A stretch of 64,000 nucleotides of DNA from Actinacidiphila rubida (GTDB taxonomy: Bacteria > Actinomycetota > Actinomycetes > Streptomycetales > Streptomycetaceae). Under the pieces are notes generated by a model. It saw nothing but the letters and a program-made list of their open reading frames with translations. It was not told the DNA's origin and ran no database searches. The stretch covers positions 310,001-374,000 of the forward strand of contig NZ_FODD01000001.1 in the NCBI RefSeq assembly GCF_900110255.1. Direction: 5' to 3'. The translations under genes and the position numbers were made by a program. The stretch's first letter is position 1, and the number at the start of each line of letters is the position of its first letter. Shown piece after piece: positions 1 through 8,765 of this stretch.

Positions 1-591
1 GCGCAGGCGGCGGCCGCGTTCGGCTCGCTGGACGTGCTGGTCAACAACGCGTACGCGTGCAGCGACCACCGCGACGACTTCACCGAGGAGCGCGACGAGG
101 ACTGGGCGCGCGACCTCGACGTCTGCCTCATCGGCGCGATGCGCTGTGCGCGGGCCGCGCTGCCGCACCTGGCGAAGGCCCGGGACCGGCGCGGTGCGAT
201 CGTCAACATCGGCTCGGTGAACGGGCTTTCGTACTTCGGCAACGCGGCCTACAGCGCGGCCAAGGCCGGGCTGGTCTCGCTGACCCGGAGCCTGGCGCAG
301 GAGGCGGCGCCGCTGGGCGTGCGGGCCAACATGGTGGCGCCCGGCACGATCCGCACCCCCGTGTGGGACGGCCGCGAGGCCACGCTGGCGGCGGCCGCCC
401 GCGCCTACCCGCTGGGCCGGGTCGGCGAGCCCTCCGACATCGCCGCGGCGGTCGCGTTCCTCGCCTCCACCGACGCCGCGTGGATCACCGGCGTCACCCT
501 TCCCGTCGAGGGCGGCATCCTCGGCTCCAACACGGGCTTCACCGACGCGCTCGCCGCGGAGATCGCGGACGGCGACCCCGCCCACGCCTGA
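1..591 (+). CDS. SDR-family NAD(P)-dependent oxidoreductase (5' truncated by window edge)
   Basis: The reading frame is open from base 1, so the N-terminal Rossmann part with the TGxxxGxG loop lies outside the window. Visible are the NNA(Y) cofactor-stabilising motif at the start, the catalytic Ser region (NIGSVNG), the YSAAK active-site Tyr/Lys pair, the following LTRSLAQE helix, and the typical C-terminal stretch ending in an LPVEGG-type motif found in classical short-chain dehydrogenases. The family reduces or oxidises alcohols and ketones with NAD(P)(H); the substrate cannot be read from the sequence. A gene of this kind normally has about 250 codons, so roughly 50-60 residues are missing. 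It converges on the downstream permease gene. Family assignment is firm; any specific name such as FabG would be unsupported. Confidence 0.9.
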   Translation, partial: AQAAAAFGSLDVLVNNAYACSDHRDDFTEERDEDWARDLDVCLIGAMRCARAALPHLAKARDRRGAIVNIGSVNGLSYFGNAAYSAAKAGLVSLTRSLAQEAAPLGVRANMVAPGTIRTPVWDGREATLAAAARAYPLGRVGEPSDIAAAVAFLASTDAAWITGVTLPVEGGILGSNTGFTDALAAEIADGDPAHA

Positions 592-821
592 CCCCTTCTC
601 GGAGCCGCGGCCGTTTCCCCGGGGTGCGGCTCGCCCGCTTCTCCTCGCCCGAGCAGCGGGCGGGCCCGCGCGCGCCTGACCGCTTCCCAGCGGTCCCGTC
701 GTCCCCGCGGCGTCCGGCGTCGGGCGGGCGCGGCGCCCAGCCCAGGGCCGGGGGTCTGCGCCTCCGCCTGCGCCGGCCGGGGCCGGTCGTCGGTGGGGGC
801 GGGAACGGGTGGGGTGCGGCT

Positions 822-1664
822 TCAGCCGGTGAGCATCAGCGTGATGCCGGAGACGACCAGGGCGGCGGCGATCAGCCGCGGCCGTCCGAAGCGCTCGTTG
901 AAGACGAGCGTGCCGATGGCGGCGCCGGCGATGATCGACGTCTCGCGCAGCGCTGCGACCGGGGCGAGGGGCGCGCGGGTCTGCGCCCACACCACGAGGC
1001 CGTACGCGGCCGTGGACAGCGCGCCGGCCAGCAGCCCGCGGGCCGCCACCGGGCGCAGCGCGGCCAGGAGGCCGGGCCGGCGGGAGGCGGCCGCGACGAA
1101 CGGCACGGCCGCGCCCTGCATCAGCATCAGCCAGGTGATGTAGCCCGCGGCGGAGCCGGACGCGCGCACACCCACGCCGTCGACCACGGTGTACCCGGCG
1201 ATCGTCAGGCCGGTGCCCACCGCGGCCGCCAGCGCGGGCCAGTTGGGGCGGCGGCCGCGCAGCCCCCACAGGGCGACGCCGCCGAGCCCCGCGGACGCCA
1301 CCGCGACCCCGGCGGTCTGCCAGCCGTCGGGCCGCTCGGAGACGAACACCGCGGCCAGCACCGTCACCGCCAGCGGCGCGACCCCGCGCGCCACCGGGTA
1401 GACCTGCCCGAACTCGCCGAGCGAGAACGACCGCATCAGCAGGTACTGGTAGGCCAGGTGGATCGCCACCGACGCGGCCAGGTACGGCCACGCGCCGGAG
1501 CGCGGGGACGCGGCGAACGGCGCGATCAGCGCCGCGCACAGCGCCCCGCCCCCGCCGACGAGGGTGAAGGTGAGGAGCTGGTCCTTGATGCGGTGCGCGA
1601 TGGCGTTCCACACCGCGTGGGTGACCGCGGCGGTGAGGACGGCGAGGACGACGACCGGGGTCAT
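822..1664 (-). CDS. EamA/DMT-family transporter
   Basis: The 280-residue protein is almost entirely hydrophobic helices, about ten membrane segments in two halves, as in drug/metabolite transporters with duplicated EamA domains. It starts MTPVVVLAVLTAAVTHAVWNA, with no extra N-terminal domain. A small residue pattern (MRSFSLGEFGQVYPVARG) in the first half matches EamA exporters. It would sit in the cytoplasmic membrane and export small metabolites or drugs; the substrate is unknown. The gene follows the penicillin-binding protein gene on the same strand after 42 bases and may be co-transcribed with it. No regulatory signal of its own is visible. Confidence 0.88.
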   Translation of the reverse strand: MTPVVVLAVLTAAVTHAVWNAIAHRIKDQLLTFTLVGGGGALCAALIAPFAASPRSGAWPYLAASVAIHLAYQYLLMRSFSLGEFGQVYPVARGVAPLAVTVLAAVFVSERPDGWQTAGVAVASAGLGGVALWGLRGRRPNWPALAAAVGTGLTIAGYTVVDGVGVRASGSAAGYITWLMLMQGAAVPFVAAASRRPGLLAALRPVAARGLLAGALSTAAYGLVVWAQTRAPLAPVAALRETSIIAGAAIGTLVFNERFGRPRLIAAALVVSGITLMLTG

Positions 1665-1706
1665 GCCGGTCGCCGTCCTCGTACGGTGGTGCGCTGCCTC
1701 ACCCGG

Positions 1707-3356
1707 TCACGACGCCCGCAGGACGGCCGCCACGATGGGGCCGGCGGACGCGAAGCCGTGGCCACCGCCCTGCACGAGAGCGGCCGCGGCCACATGGCCG
1801 TCGTACGCGGTGAACCAGCCGTTGGGCGCGGCCGCGCCCTCCAGTTCCGCGGAGCCCGTCTTGGCGCCCGCGTCGGAGCCGAAGCCGCGCATCACGCTGC
1901 TGGCCGTGCCGTTGGTGACGGCGCCGCGCATCAGCGAGCGCAGCTTCGTGGAGACGCCGGACGGCAGCGAGTGCGACGACGCGATCGTGCCGTCGATCAG
2001 GTCCCGGTCCACGATCAGCGGCTGGTGGAACGTGCCGGTGGCGGCGGTCGCGGCCACCGAGGCCATGATCAGCGGGTTCATCTGCAGCCGGCCCTGGCCG
2101 ATCATCTCCGAGGTCAACTCGTCCTGGTCACCGCCGGGATCGGGCATCGTCGGCTGCGCGTCCGGCGTGGGGGTGCCGACGTTCCACGCCTGTGTCAGGC
2201 CGAACTGCCGGGCCGTGCTGGTCAGTCCGCCGCCCGGCAGGTGGCCGGCCTGCTTGATGAAGCCGGTGTTGCAGGAGACGGCGAAGTCCCAGGCCAGATT
2301 GGCGCCGGGGTTGTCGTGCACGCCGCTGTCGTTGTGGTACGCGCGGCCGTACTTGTAGTTGGCGCCGTTCACGCAGGGCGCCGGCGAACTCGGCGAGAGC
2401 CCGCCCTCGATCAGGGCCGCCGCAGTGACGATCTTGAACGTCGAACCGGGCGCCTCCTTCGCCTGGAGCGCGTTGTCGACGCCCGTCGCCGGGCTGTAGG
2501 CGACCGCGAGGATGCCGCCGGTGCGGGTGTCGAGCGCGACGGTGCCGGCCTGGCTCTTGCCGGCCACCGCCTTCTCGGCGGCGGCCTGCAGTCCTGAGTC
2601 GAGGGTCGTCCGCAGGCGCTTGCCCTTGCCCTTCACCAGCGTCACCAGGGTCTTGCCCTGCGAGCCGTCGGACTTCTCGATGTAGGTCTCGACGCTCGGG
2701 GTGCCCCCCTTGAGCTTGTCGCCGTACCTGGTCGCGAAGTCGTCGAAGATCCGTGCCAGCGACGGGTACTGCTGCCCCGTCATCGTCTTGTCGTTGCGGT
2801 CGACGATGTCGAGGTCCGGCGTCCTGGCGGTGCCCGTCACGATCCGGTCGCCGTCCGCCAGCCCCGGATACAGCACCGACGGGGCCCACTTGACCGCCGG
2901 GTCGCCCTTGGCGTCGACGCCGACGGTCAGGGACGTGGCGTACTGCAGCAGCGTCTCCTTGCCCTGGTAGTCGACGTGCGCCACGACGGTGTAGGGCATG
3001 GCCTGCCCGGCGGGCGTGCCCGGGGTGATCTCGACCTTGGTGATGTGGCCGTCGGACGCGAAGCCGCGCAGGCCGTCGGTCGCGGTCGACGCCGCGTCCG
3101 TCATGCCCGCCGCCCGCACGACGTCCCCGCCGGCCCACGCCGTCAGGAAGTCGGTGCCGGTCTCCGAGACCTCCTTGGCCGACGGCGTCCGGTCGGCCTG
3201 GGCGGCCGTCGGGCTGGACGTGCCCCCGCTGCCGCCGCCCCCGCCGCCGGTGTCCAGTGCGCTGAAGATGTTGTACGCGCCGAATCCCGCGACCCCCAGC
3301 ATGCCGGCGAACACGGTTCCGATGATTCCGGCCTTGGCGCCTCTCGACATGGGCAC
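1707..3356 (-). CDS. Penicillin-binding transpeptidase with NTF2-like N-terminal domain
   Basis: This 549-residue protein has an N-terminal membrane anchor (about residues 8-30), a Gly/Ser-rich linker, an NTF2/MecA-N-like domain (about 60-180), a dimerisation segment and a C-terminal transpeptidase domain. All three penicilloyl-enzyme motifs are visible: the nucleophile motif STFK (about residue 305), SCN (about 360) and KTG (about 496). It should cross-link peptidoglycan outside the membrane as a class B enzyme. The NTF2-like domain is shared with MecA/PBP2a-type proteins and is common in streptomycete PBPs, so it does not by itself imply beta-lactam resistance. A 14-base perfect palindrome lies about 20 bases upstream of the start. 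Confidence 0.95.
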   Translation of the reverse strand: MPMSRGAKAGIIGTVFAGMLGVAGFGAYNIFSALDTGGGGGGSGGTSSPTAAQADRTPSAKEVSETGTDFLTAWAGGDVVRAAGMTDAASTATDGLRGFASDGHITKVEITPGTPAGQAMPYTVVAHVDYQGKETLLQYATSLTVGVDAKGDPAVKWAPSVLYPGLADGDRIVTGTARTPDLDIVDRNDKTMTGQQYPSLARIFDDFATRYGDKLKGGTPSVETYIEKSDGSQGKTLVTLVKGKGKRLRTTLDSGLQAAAEKAVAGKSQAGTVALDTRTGGILAVAYSPATGVDNALQAKEAPGSTFKIVTAAALIEGGLSPSSPAPCVNGANYKYGRAYHNDSGVHDNPGANLAWDFAVSCNTGFIKQAGHLPGGGLTSTARQFGLTQAWNVGTPTPDAQPTMPDPGGDQDELTSEMIGQGRLQMNPLIMASVAATAATGTFHQPLIVDRDLIDGTIASSHSLPSGVSTKLRSLMRGAVTNGTASSVMRGFGSDAGAKTGSAELEGAAAPNGWFTAYDGHVAAAALVQGGGHGFASAGPIVAAVLRAS

Positions 3357-3374
3357 AGCCCGGTCCCCCTCCCC

Positions 3375-3388
3375 TTGAACGCGTTCAA
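3375..3388. promoter_or_regulatory. Palindrome upstream of the PBP gene
   Basis: TTGAACGCGTTCAA is a perfect 14-base palindrome, and its half GAACGCG recurs immediately next to it. It lies 19-32 bases upstream of the PBP start codon on the minus strand, where an operator or leader element would sit. The binding protein is unknown. The rest of the 335-base gap up to the DUF4253 gene holds only GC-rich sequence and presumably the divergent promoters. Confidence 0.4.
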
Positions 3389-3691
3389 TGAACGCGCTTT
3401 CGCGACTCTACGGCGCCTCCCTTTGAGCCAGGTCTCGATCAGGCCACGGGTTCGTGCCGAAACCTTATGAAGAGGAACGCGACGGGCCGCTTCTTCGTCG
3501 GGGCCGGGGCGCGCGGCCGCGGCGCCGACCCGCGCGATCGTACCCCTCGGGACCGTCGCGGGGCGGTTCGGTCCGCATACGGGACGCGTCCGCAGGCGGT
3601 CAGCGGGAGGCGGGTCTGCGGGACGCCGGGCTGTCGGACGCGGGCGCTAGCCTCCGGGCGAACTCATCGGGAAGAGCAGGGGAGATGTGCG

Positions 3692-4363
3692 ATGGACGCG
3701 TCGACGGCGGACCGGATCCTGGGGCAGAGCTGGGAGGACTACGCCCGGGAGGCGATCGCGGAGGCCGGCGCGGAGTTCCCGGGACGGGGCCGGGTCGTCG
3801 AAGCCTTCGGCGAGCCCGACTCGTTCGAGGAGGTCGTCGCCCCCTTCGGCGCGCGGTGGCCCGGCCTCGCCGCCGCGCCGTCCCCACTCCCGGCGGACGC
3901 GGATCATGTGGCGGCGCGGGTGCTGGCCGCGCTGCACGAGGCCGCGGACGGGGATGGCGACGGCGGGGATGACGCGGACGGGGAGGACGGGGATGCCGAC
4001 GGCGGGGATGACGACGACGCGGAGTCGTGCCTGCTCGACCGGCCGTACCGCAGCACGGACCTGCCCGCCCTCGCCGAGGAACGCGACCTGGCGGGCTCCT
4101 GGCCGTACGACATGGCCGAGCTCTGCACCGTCCTGCGCTCCTGGGAGGAACGCTTCGGCACCCGGCTGGTGGGCCTCGGTGACGACCGCCTGATCCTCTC
4201 GGTCGCGGCCCCCGCCGGGACCCCGGCCGACGCCGAGGCCGTCGCCGCGGAACACTTCGCGTTCGCCCCCGACACCATTACGCAGGGCTTCGACGAAACC
4301 CTCCGCGCCCACGCCGCCCACCAGATCCTCAACCACCCCATCTGGTCCTTCTGGTGGGACTGA
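3692..4363 (+). CDS. DUF4253 domain-containing protein
   Basis: The 223-residue product starts at ATG 3692, preceded by a GGGGA ribosome site; the frame is open further upstream but that part does not look coding. The C-terminal 90 residues carry the DUF4253 pattern: EERFGTRLVGLGDD, an AAEHFAFAPDTI segment and the terminal WSFWWD. DUF4253 proteins are soluble and of unknown function. The middle of this protein (about residues 90-112) is a low-complexity acidic insert made of short Asp/Gly units, which looks recently expanded because the DNA is itself a GGGGATG-type repeat. The gene is divergent from the PBP gene and convergent with the hydrolase gene. Confidence 0.85.
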   Translation: MDASTADRILGQSWEDYAREAIAEAGAEFPGRGRVVEAFGEPDSFEEVVAPFGARWPGLAAAPSPLPADADHVAARVLAALHEAADGDGDGGDDADGEDGDADGGDDDDAESCLLDRPYRSTDLPALAEERDLAGSWPYDMAELCTVLRSWEERFGTRLVGLGDDRLILSVAAPAGTPADAEAVAAEHFAFAPDTITQGFDETLRAHAAHQILNHPIWSFWWD

Positions 4364-4399
4364 CCCGCTCCGCGCCGGTACCCGCACGTCCGGGAACGC

Positions 4400-4435
4400 C
4401 GCGACCCCGCACCGGAGCATCGGCGCGGGGTCGCG
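4400..4435. terminator. Bidirectional terminator hairpin
   Basis: An 11-bp perfect stem (left arm CGCGACCCCGC) encloses a 14-base loop that can itself pair CCG with CGG. It sits between the convergent DUF4253 and hydrolase genes, 37 bases past one stop and 25 past the other. There is no T tract, which is usual in streptomycetes. Confidence 0.75.
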
Positions 4436-4459
4436 ACAGGTCGCTTCGATCCGGCGGTG

Positions 4460-5197
4460 TCAGGAGACGCTCTTCCGCGCTTTGAGGATGACCTCGGTCA
4501 CGGCGTCGGGCTGCGAGATCATGATGACGTGGGAGCCCTCGATCTCGGTGATGTCGGCGCCGGCCCGCTGGGCCATCTCACGGACGACGTCGGCGCCGGC
4601 CGCGGTGTCCGCCGTGCCCACGGCCGCCCAGACGGGCAGGTTCTTCCACGCGGGGGGCCCGCTCTTCTCGGCGAAGGCGCCGGCGGCGATGGGCCGCTGG
4701 GAGAGACCGTAGACGTCGGACTGGCGCTGGGGGAGGTCGGCGGTGAAGACCGAGCGGAATTTCGCGGCGTCGATGAGAACCTCGGTGGCGGTCTCGGAGC
4801 CGTTTCCCGTGGGGTATTGGTACTCCTCCAGCGCGCTGGTCAGCACGCTGTCCTTCGAGCGGCCCACGATGTCGCCCAGGAGCTCACCCTCGTCGGGGGC
4901 GAACGCGGCGACGTACACCAGGCCGACGACGTTGCCGGTCCGCGGGACGGCGTTGGTGATGACCGCACCGCCGTAGGAATGGCCGACGGCCAGGACCGGG
5001 CCGGGGATCTGGTTGATCATGCTGGCCACATAGGCGGCGTCGTGGCTGATGCCGCGCAGCGGGTTGACGATCGCGCGCACGGGCACGCCGGCGGCCACGA
5101 GGCGTTCGGTGACGAATGCCCAACTGCCGGCGTCGGCGAACGCCCCGTGCACCAGCACGACCGTGGGGCCACTGGCGGAGGAGGCCGCGTCGCTCAT
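4460..5197 (-). CDS. Alpha/beta-fold hydrolase
   Basis: The start at ATG 5197 (MSDAASSASG) is chosen because a GAAGGAGA ribosome site lies just upstream; the frame remains open to 5239. The 245-residue protein has the oxyanion segment LVHGAFADAG, the nucleophile elbow GHSYGG with Ser74, and a late GSH that would supply the catalytic His. It belongs to the small cytosolic esterase/hydrolase group often annotated as EstC- or salicylate-esterase-like; the substrate cannot be told. There is no signal peptide. It stands alone between two hairpins, so it is probably monocistronic, with its promoter in the 360 bases upstream. Confidence 0.88.
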   Translation of the reverse strand: MSDAASSASGPTVVLVHGAFADAGSWAFVTERLVAAGVPVRAIVNPLRGISHDAAYVASMINQIPGPVLAVGHSYGGAVITNAVPRTGNVVGLVYVAAFAPDEGELLGDIVGRSKDSVLTSALEEYQYPTGNGSETATEVLIDAAKFRSVFTADLPQRQSDVYGLSQRPIAAGAFAEKSGPPAWKNLPVWAAVGTADTAAGADVVREMAQRAGADITEIEGSHVIMISQPDAVTEVILKARKSVS

Positions 5198-5496
5198 GGA
5201 TGTCTCCTTCAGGTGATCTCCGGCCGGCCTCTTGCTCACCGTCCGGGCTGGGACCGGGAATTGCGGACTGAGGAAGGGGTCTTCGCGTCAGCGCGTCATG
5301 GCCGCTGATCTCCCGTGCGGAACCGACGGGACCGGTCGACCGAAGCCCACGCCCTCTGCACGCAGGGGGCGGGAGCCCGTAGCGGTTTGTCCCCTATTGT
5401 CTGGAATTCTGCTCAAGGGGAGTCTGGCACGGAAGGGAAGCACCCGCAGTGCAACGGGGTGGCTGGGGTGCCGCCGAGGACGACCGCCAACGACCG

Positions 5497-5530
5497 GGGG
5501 CCCCGCACCGGCGAACCGGTGCGGGGCCCC
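5497..5530. terminator. Terminator hairpin downstream of pmt
   Basis: A perfect 15-bp stem (left arm GGGGCCCCGCACCGG) closes a CGAA tetraloop about 30 bases past the pmt stop codon. The remaining gap between pmt and the hydrolase gene (5198-5560) holds the hydrolase promoter region and no convincing gene. Confidence 0.8.
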
Positions 5531-5560
5531 GCGTCACGTGGGATCACATCGCTGACCTGG

Positions 5561-7285
5561 CTAGATCCAGGAGTCGAACCACATTCTCGCCTGCCAGCCC
5601 GAGTACGGGATCGTCATGCCCGTGTAGATCGGGAAGAAGTAGATGAAGTTCCAGATGATCAGGAGGACGAGGGTGCCGGCGCCGACCGCGCCCCACATGC
5701 GGCGGCCCTCGCTCGCGCCTGGTGGGCCGAGGAACGCGCCGACCATCATGGCGACGGCGAGGCAGAGGTAGGGGACGAAGGCGACCGCGTAGAAGTAGAA
5801 GATCGTCCGGTCCTGGAAGTTGAACCAGGGGAGCCAGCCCGCGCCCAGCGCGCAGAGGATCGCGCCGGCCCGCCAGTCGCGGCGCATCGCCCACCGGAAG
5901 AGCAGGTAGACGATCGCGAAGCAGGCCGACCACCACAGCAGCGGCGTGCCCAGGGCGAGGATCTCGCGGGAGCAGCCGGACGCGGTGTGGCAGCCGTCCT
6001 GGCCGTACTTGGGCGACTCGAAGTAGTACGAGACCGGCCGCCCCAGCACCAGCCAGCTCCACGGGTTGGACTGGTACGGGTGCGGGGTGTGGAGGCCCAC
6101 GTTGAACTTGTAGACCTCGTGCTCGTAGTGCCACAGGCTGCGCAGCGGCGCGGGGATCCACGACCAGGTGCCGCCGCGGTCGTCCGCCCAGTGCCGGAAG
6201 TAGCCGCCGTCGGTGACGAACCAGCCGGTCCAGGTGAGCAGGTAGGTGCCCAGCGCCACCGGCAGCATCGAGAGCACCGACCAGCCGAGGTCCTTGCGCA
6301 GCACCGCCACGTACGGGCGGCGGGCGCCCGCGATACGCCGCGAGCCGACGTCCCACAGCACCGTCATGATCATGAAGAAGGCGAGGAAGTACAGGCCGTT
6401 CCACTTGCTGGACGCGGCCAGGCCCAGGAGGACGCCGGCCGCCAGCCGCCAGGGCCGCCAGCCCATGCCCACCCGCTCGCCCGTGTGCCGGTCGGGCCCG
6501 GCGAAGCCGTCCTCCCCGACCGGCAGCGCCGCCGCGAGCCGCGCTCTGGCCCAGTCCCGGTCCACCAGCAGGCAGCCGAACGCGGCGAGCGCGAAGAACA
6601 TGATCACGAGGTCGAGCAGCGCGATGCGGCTCATCACGTAGTGCAGGCCGTCGCACGCCATCAGGGTGCCGGCCACGCAGCCCAGCGCGGTGGAGCGGAA
6701 CAGCCGCCGCCCGATCCGGCACAGCATCAGCACAGACAGGGAGCCGAGCAGCGCCATCATGAAGCGCCAGCCGAACGGGTTGAGGCCGAACATCCACTCG
6801 CCGGCCGCGATCACCCACTTGCCCATCGGCGGGTGCACCACGTAGCCGGGCGCGTCCGACAGCGGGATGGTCTGCGGGTGCGCCAGGATCTGCGGGTTGG
6901 AGATCTTGCCGTCCGGCCAGCTGCCCTCGTAGCCCAGCTTGAGCAGCGCCCAGGCGTCCTTGGCGTAGTACGTCTCGTCGAAGACGACCTCGCGCGGGCT
7001 GCCCAGGTGCCAGAAGCGGATGCCGCCGGCGAACAGGGAGACGAGCAGCGGTCCGAGCCAGCCCGACCACCGCGCCGCCCGGTGGGCCGCCGCCGGGCCC
7101 AGCCCCACGGTCCGCCACAGGCGGGTCCCGGGTTCGGGGAACGGCGGGACCAGGCGCTCACGCGTGTCGGTCCGCGGCCGCTCGGTGTACCCGAAGCGGC
7201 GCAGCCGCCGCGCCCAGGGACTGGCGTCGGCCTGCGCCCGGACCTCCTCGTCGACGCGGTCCTGCGTCGCGGTGTCACTCGTCAC
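5561..7285 (-). CDS. pmt: Protein O-mannosyltransferase (dolichyl/polyprenyl-phosphate-mannose dependent)
   Basis: The 574-residue polytopic membrane protein matches bacterial GT39 protein mannosyltransferases. A DE pair (D103-E104 in VVFDETYYAKDAW), the acidic motif in the first extracytoplasmic loop, is present, as is the conserved HPPMGKW segment. The enzyme transfers mannose from polyprenyl phosphomannose to Ser/Thr of secreted proteins at the outer face of the membrane. In S. coelicolor, Pmt glycosylates PstS and other lipoproteins and is the phiC31 receptor pathway enzyme (established knowledge). Here it is divergent from rsmI, an arrangement conserved in actinomycetes. A 15-bp hairpin terminator follows. 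Confidence 0.93.
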   Translation of the reverse strand: MTSDTATQDRVDEEVRAQADASPWARRLRRFGYTERPRTDTRERLVPPFPEPGTRLWRTVGLGPAAAHRAARWSGWLGPLLVSLFAGGIRFWHLGSPREVVFDETYYAKDAWALLKLGYEGSWPDGKISNPQILAHPQTIPLSDAPGYVVHPPMGKWVIAAGEWMFGLNPFGWRFMMALLGSLSVLMLCRIGRRLFRSTALGCVAGTLMACDGLHYVMSRIALLDLVIMFFALAAFGCLLVDRDWARARLAAALPVGEDGFAGPDRHTGERVGMGWRPWRLAAGVLLGLAASSKWNGLYFLAFFMIMTVLWDVGSRRIAGARRPYVAVLRKDLGWSVLSMLPVALGTYLLTWTGWFVTDGGYFRHWADDRGGTWSWIPAPLRSLWHYEHEVYKFNVGLHTPHPYQSNPWSWLVLGRPVSYYFESPKYGQDGCHTASGCSREILALGTPLLWWSACFAIVYLLFRWAMRRDWRAGAILCALGAGWLPWFNFQDRTIFYFYAVAFVPYLCLAVAMMVGAFLGPPGASEGRRMWGAVGAGTLVLLIIWNFIYFFPIYTGMTIPYSGWQARMWFDSWI

Positions 7286-7450
7286 CGGGCCATCGTAGGG
7301 AAACGACCTGAGAAAGCGATGTGCCCGGCGGCGGCCGACCGGTTTTGCCCCCTATCTCCGTGCGCTCCCCGTCCCCCGGCCGGCCCCGCCCGCGGCCCGC
7401 GCCCCGCCGCCCGCGCCTCCGGGCCGCGGCGGTGATGGGAGGATGCCGGG

Positions 7451-8311
7451 GTGAACAGCGCAGCCGCAGGCGTCCTCGTACTGGCCGGAACCCCCATCGG
7501 CGACCCCGCGGACGCACCGCCCAGGCTGCGCACCGAACTTGCCGGCGCGGACGTGGTGGCCGCCGAGGACACGCGGCGGCTGCGCCGCCTCACCCAGGCG
7601 CTGGACGTCGAGGTCTCCGGACGGGTCGTCTCCTACTTCGAGGGCAACGAGGCCGGCCGCACCCCGGAGCTGGTCGAGGCGCTGCTCGGCGGCGCGCGTG
7701 TGGTGCTTGTCACGGATGCCGGGATGCCGTCGGTCTCCGACCCCGGGTACCGGCTCGTCGCCGCCGCGGTCGAGCAGGGCATCCCGGTCACCGCCGTGCC
7801 CGGTCCGTCCGCGGTGCTGACCGCGCTGGCGGTCTCCGGGCTGCCCGTCGACCGGTTCTGCTTCGAGGGCTTCCTGCCCCGCAAGGCGGGCGAGCGGACC
7901 GCCCGGCTGCGCGAGGTCGCGGCCGACCGCCGCACCCTCGTCTACTTCGAGGCCCCGCACCGGATCGCCGACGCGCTCACCGCGATGGCCGAGGTGTTCG
8001 GCGCCGAACGGCGGGCCGCGGTGTGCCGGGAGCTGACCAAGACGTACGAGGAGGTCCGCCGCGGCCCGCTGGCCGAGCTGGCGGGGTGGGCCGCCGAAGG
8101 CGTGCGCGGCGAGATCACCGTGGTCGTCGAGGGCGCCCCCGAGCCGGGTCCCGCCGACCTGGAGCCGGCCGAGCTCGTCCGCCGCGTGGCGGCCCGGGAG
8201 GCCGCGGGGGAGCGGCGCAAGGAGGCGATCGCGGCGGTCGCCGTCGAGGCCGGGCTGCCCAAGCGCGAGGTCTTCGACGCGGTGGTGGCCGCGAAGCACG
8301 GCTCCGCCTGA
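7451..8311 (+). CDS. rsmI: 16S rRNA (cytidine(1402)-2'-O)-methyltransferase
   Basis: The GTG start at 7451 is preceded by GGGAGG. The 286-residue protein has the tetrapyrrole-methylase fold signatures of RsmI: LAGTPIGD near the N-terminus, AAEDTRRLRRL, the SDPGYRLV strand, the VPGPSAVLTALAVSGLP helix and a GFLPRK motif. RsmI methylates the ribose of C1402 in the decoding centre of 16S rRNA with S-adenosylmethionine. KsgA/RsmA, another small-subunit rRNA methylase, is encoded 2 kb downstream on the same strand. Confidence is high because the motif order and length both fit. Confidence 0.95.
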   Translation: MNSAAAGVLVLAGTPIGDPADAPPRLRTELAGADVVAAEDTRRLRRLTQALDVEVSGRVVSYFEGNEAGRTPELVEALLGGARVVLVTDAGMPSVSDPGYRLVAAAVEQGIPVTAVPGPSAVLTALAVSGLPVDRFCFEGFLPRKAGERTARLREVAADRRTLVYFEAPHRIADALTAMAEVFGAERRAAVCRELTKTYEEVRRGPLAELAGWAAEGVRGEITVVVEGAPEPGPADLEPAELVRRVAAREAAGERRKEAIAAVAVEAGLPKREVFDAVVAAKHGSA

Positions 8312-8362
8312 ACCCCCGGCGCCACCTGACCCTCGGCGCTGCGCCCGACCCACTGCTGCGCC

Positions 8363-8397
8363 CGACGCCACGGCGCCGCTCGACGCCACGGCGCCGC
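8363..8397. repeat. 17-bp tandem duplication in the rsmI-downstream gap
   Basis: CGACGCCACGGCGCCGC occurs twice with one base between the copies. It lies in a 454-base gap (8312-8765) that otherwise holds GC-rich low-complexity sequence, including a repeated GGTCCCGGGCGGC. From about 8600 a less GC-rich stretch presumably carries the promoter of the zinc-ribbon gene, with an inverted repeat (CCCCGCC/GGCGGGG) in its leader. No gene was seen in the gap. Confidence 0.6.
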
Positions 8398-8765
8398 GCC
8401 GTCCGACCCGGGCGGGCGGGTCCCGATGCCGGTCCCGGGCGGCGGTCCCGGGCGGCGGTGCCTGCCCGCGAGCGGTACGGCGCCGGCCCAGGGCGGCCGC
8501 GCCCGCCTGCGAGCGACGCGGTGCCCGCCCGCCGGCGCTACGAAGCCGGGCCCCGGCTCCCGGGCCCGGCTCCGGGGCTCCCGGGCCCCTGGGGCGCGGA
8601 CCTAGACTTGGGGCAAGGCAAAGCAACAGCCCCCAACTCCCACATAAGCGCCAAATCTCCCCCAAGAGTCGGAAGCCCCGCCGCGTCATCGGGCGGGGAG
8701 GCGTTCGCTGGGAGGTGGGAAGTCCCAGTCCGGGCGAACGGCCCGGAGGGCACGCAGGAGCTGCC

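Noticed and set aside
5232-5555. 107-codon plus-strand frame between the hydrolase and pmt genes
   Set aside because: It runs through the pmt terminator hairpin and the hydrolase promoter and lacks a ribosome site or any similarity I recognise.
8600-8765. Riboswitch (for example c-di-AMP ydaO type) upstream of the zinc-ribbon gene
   Set aside because: There are inverted repeats in the leader but none of the conserved ydaO core elements could be found.
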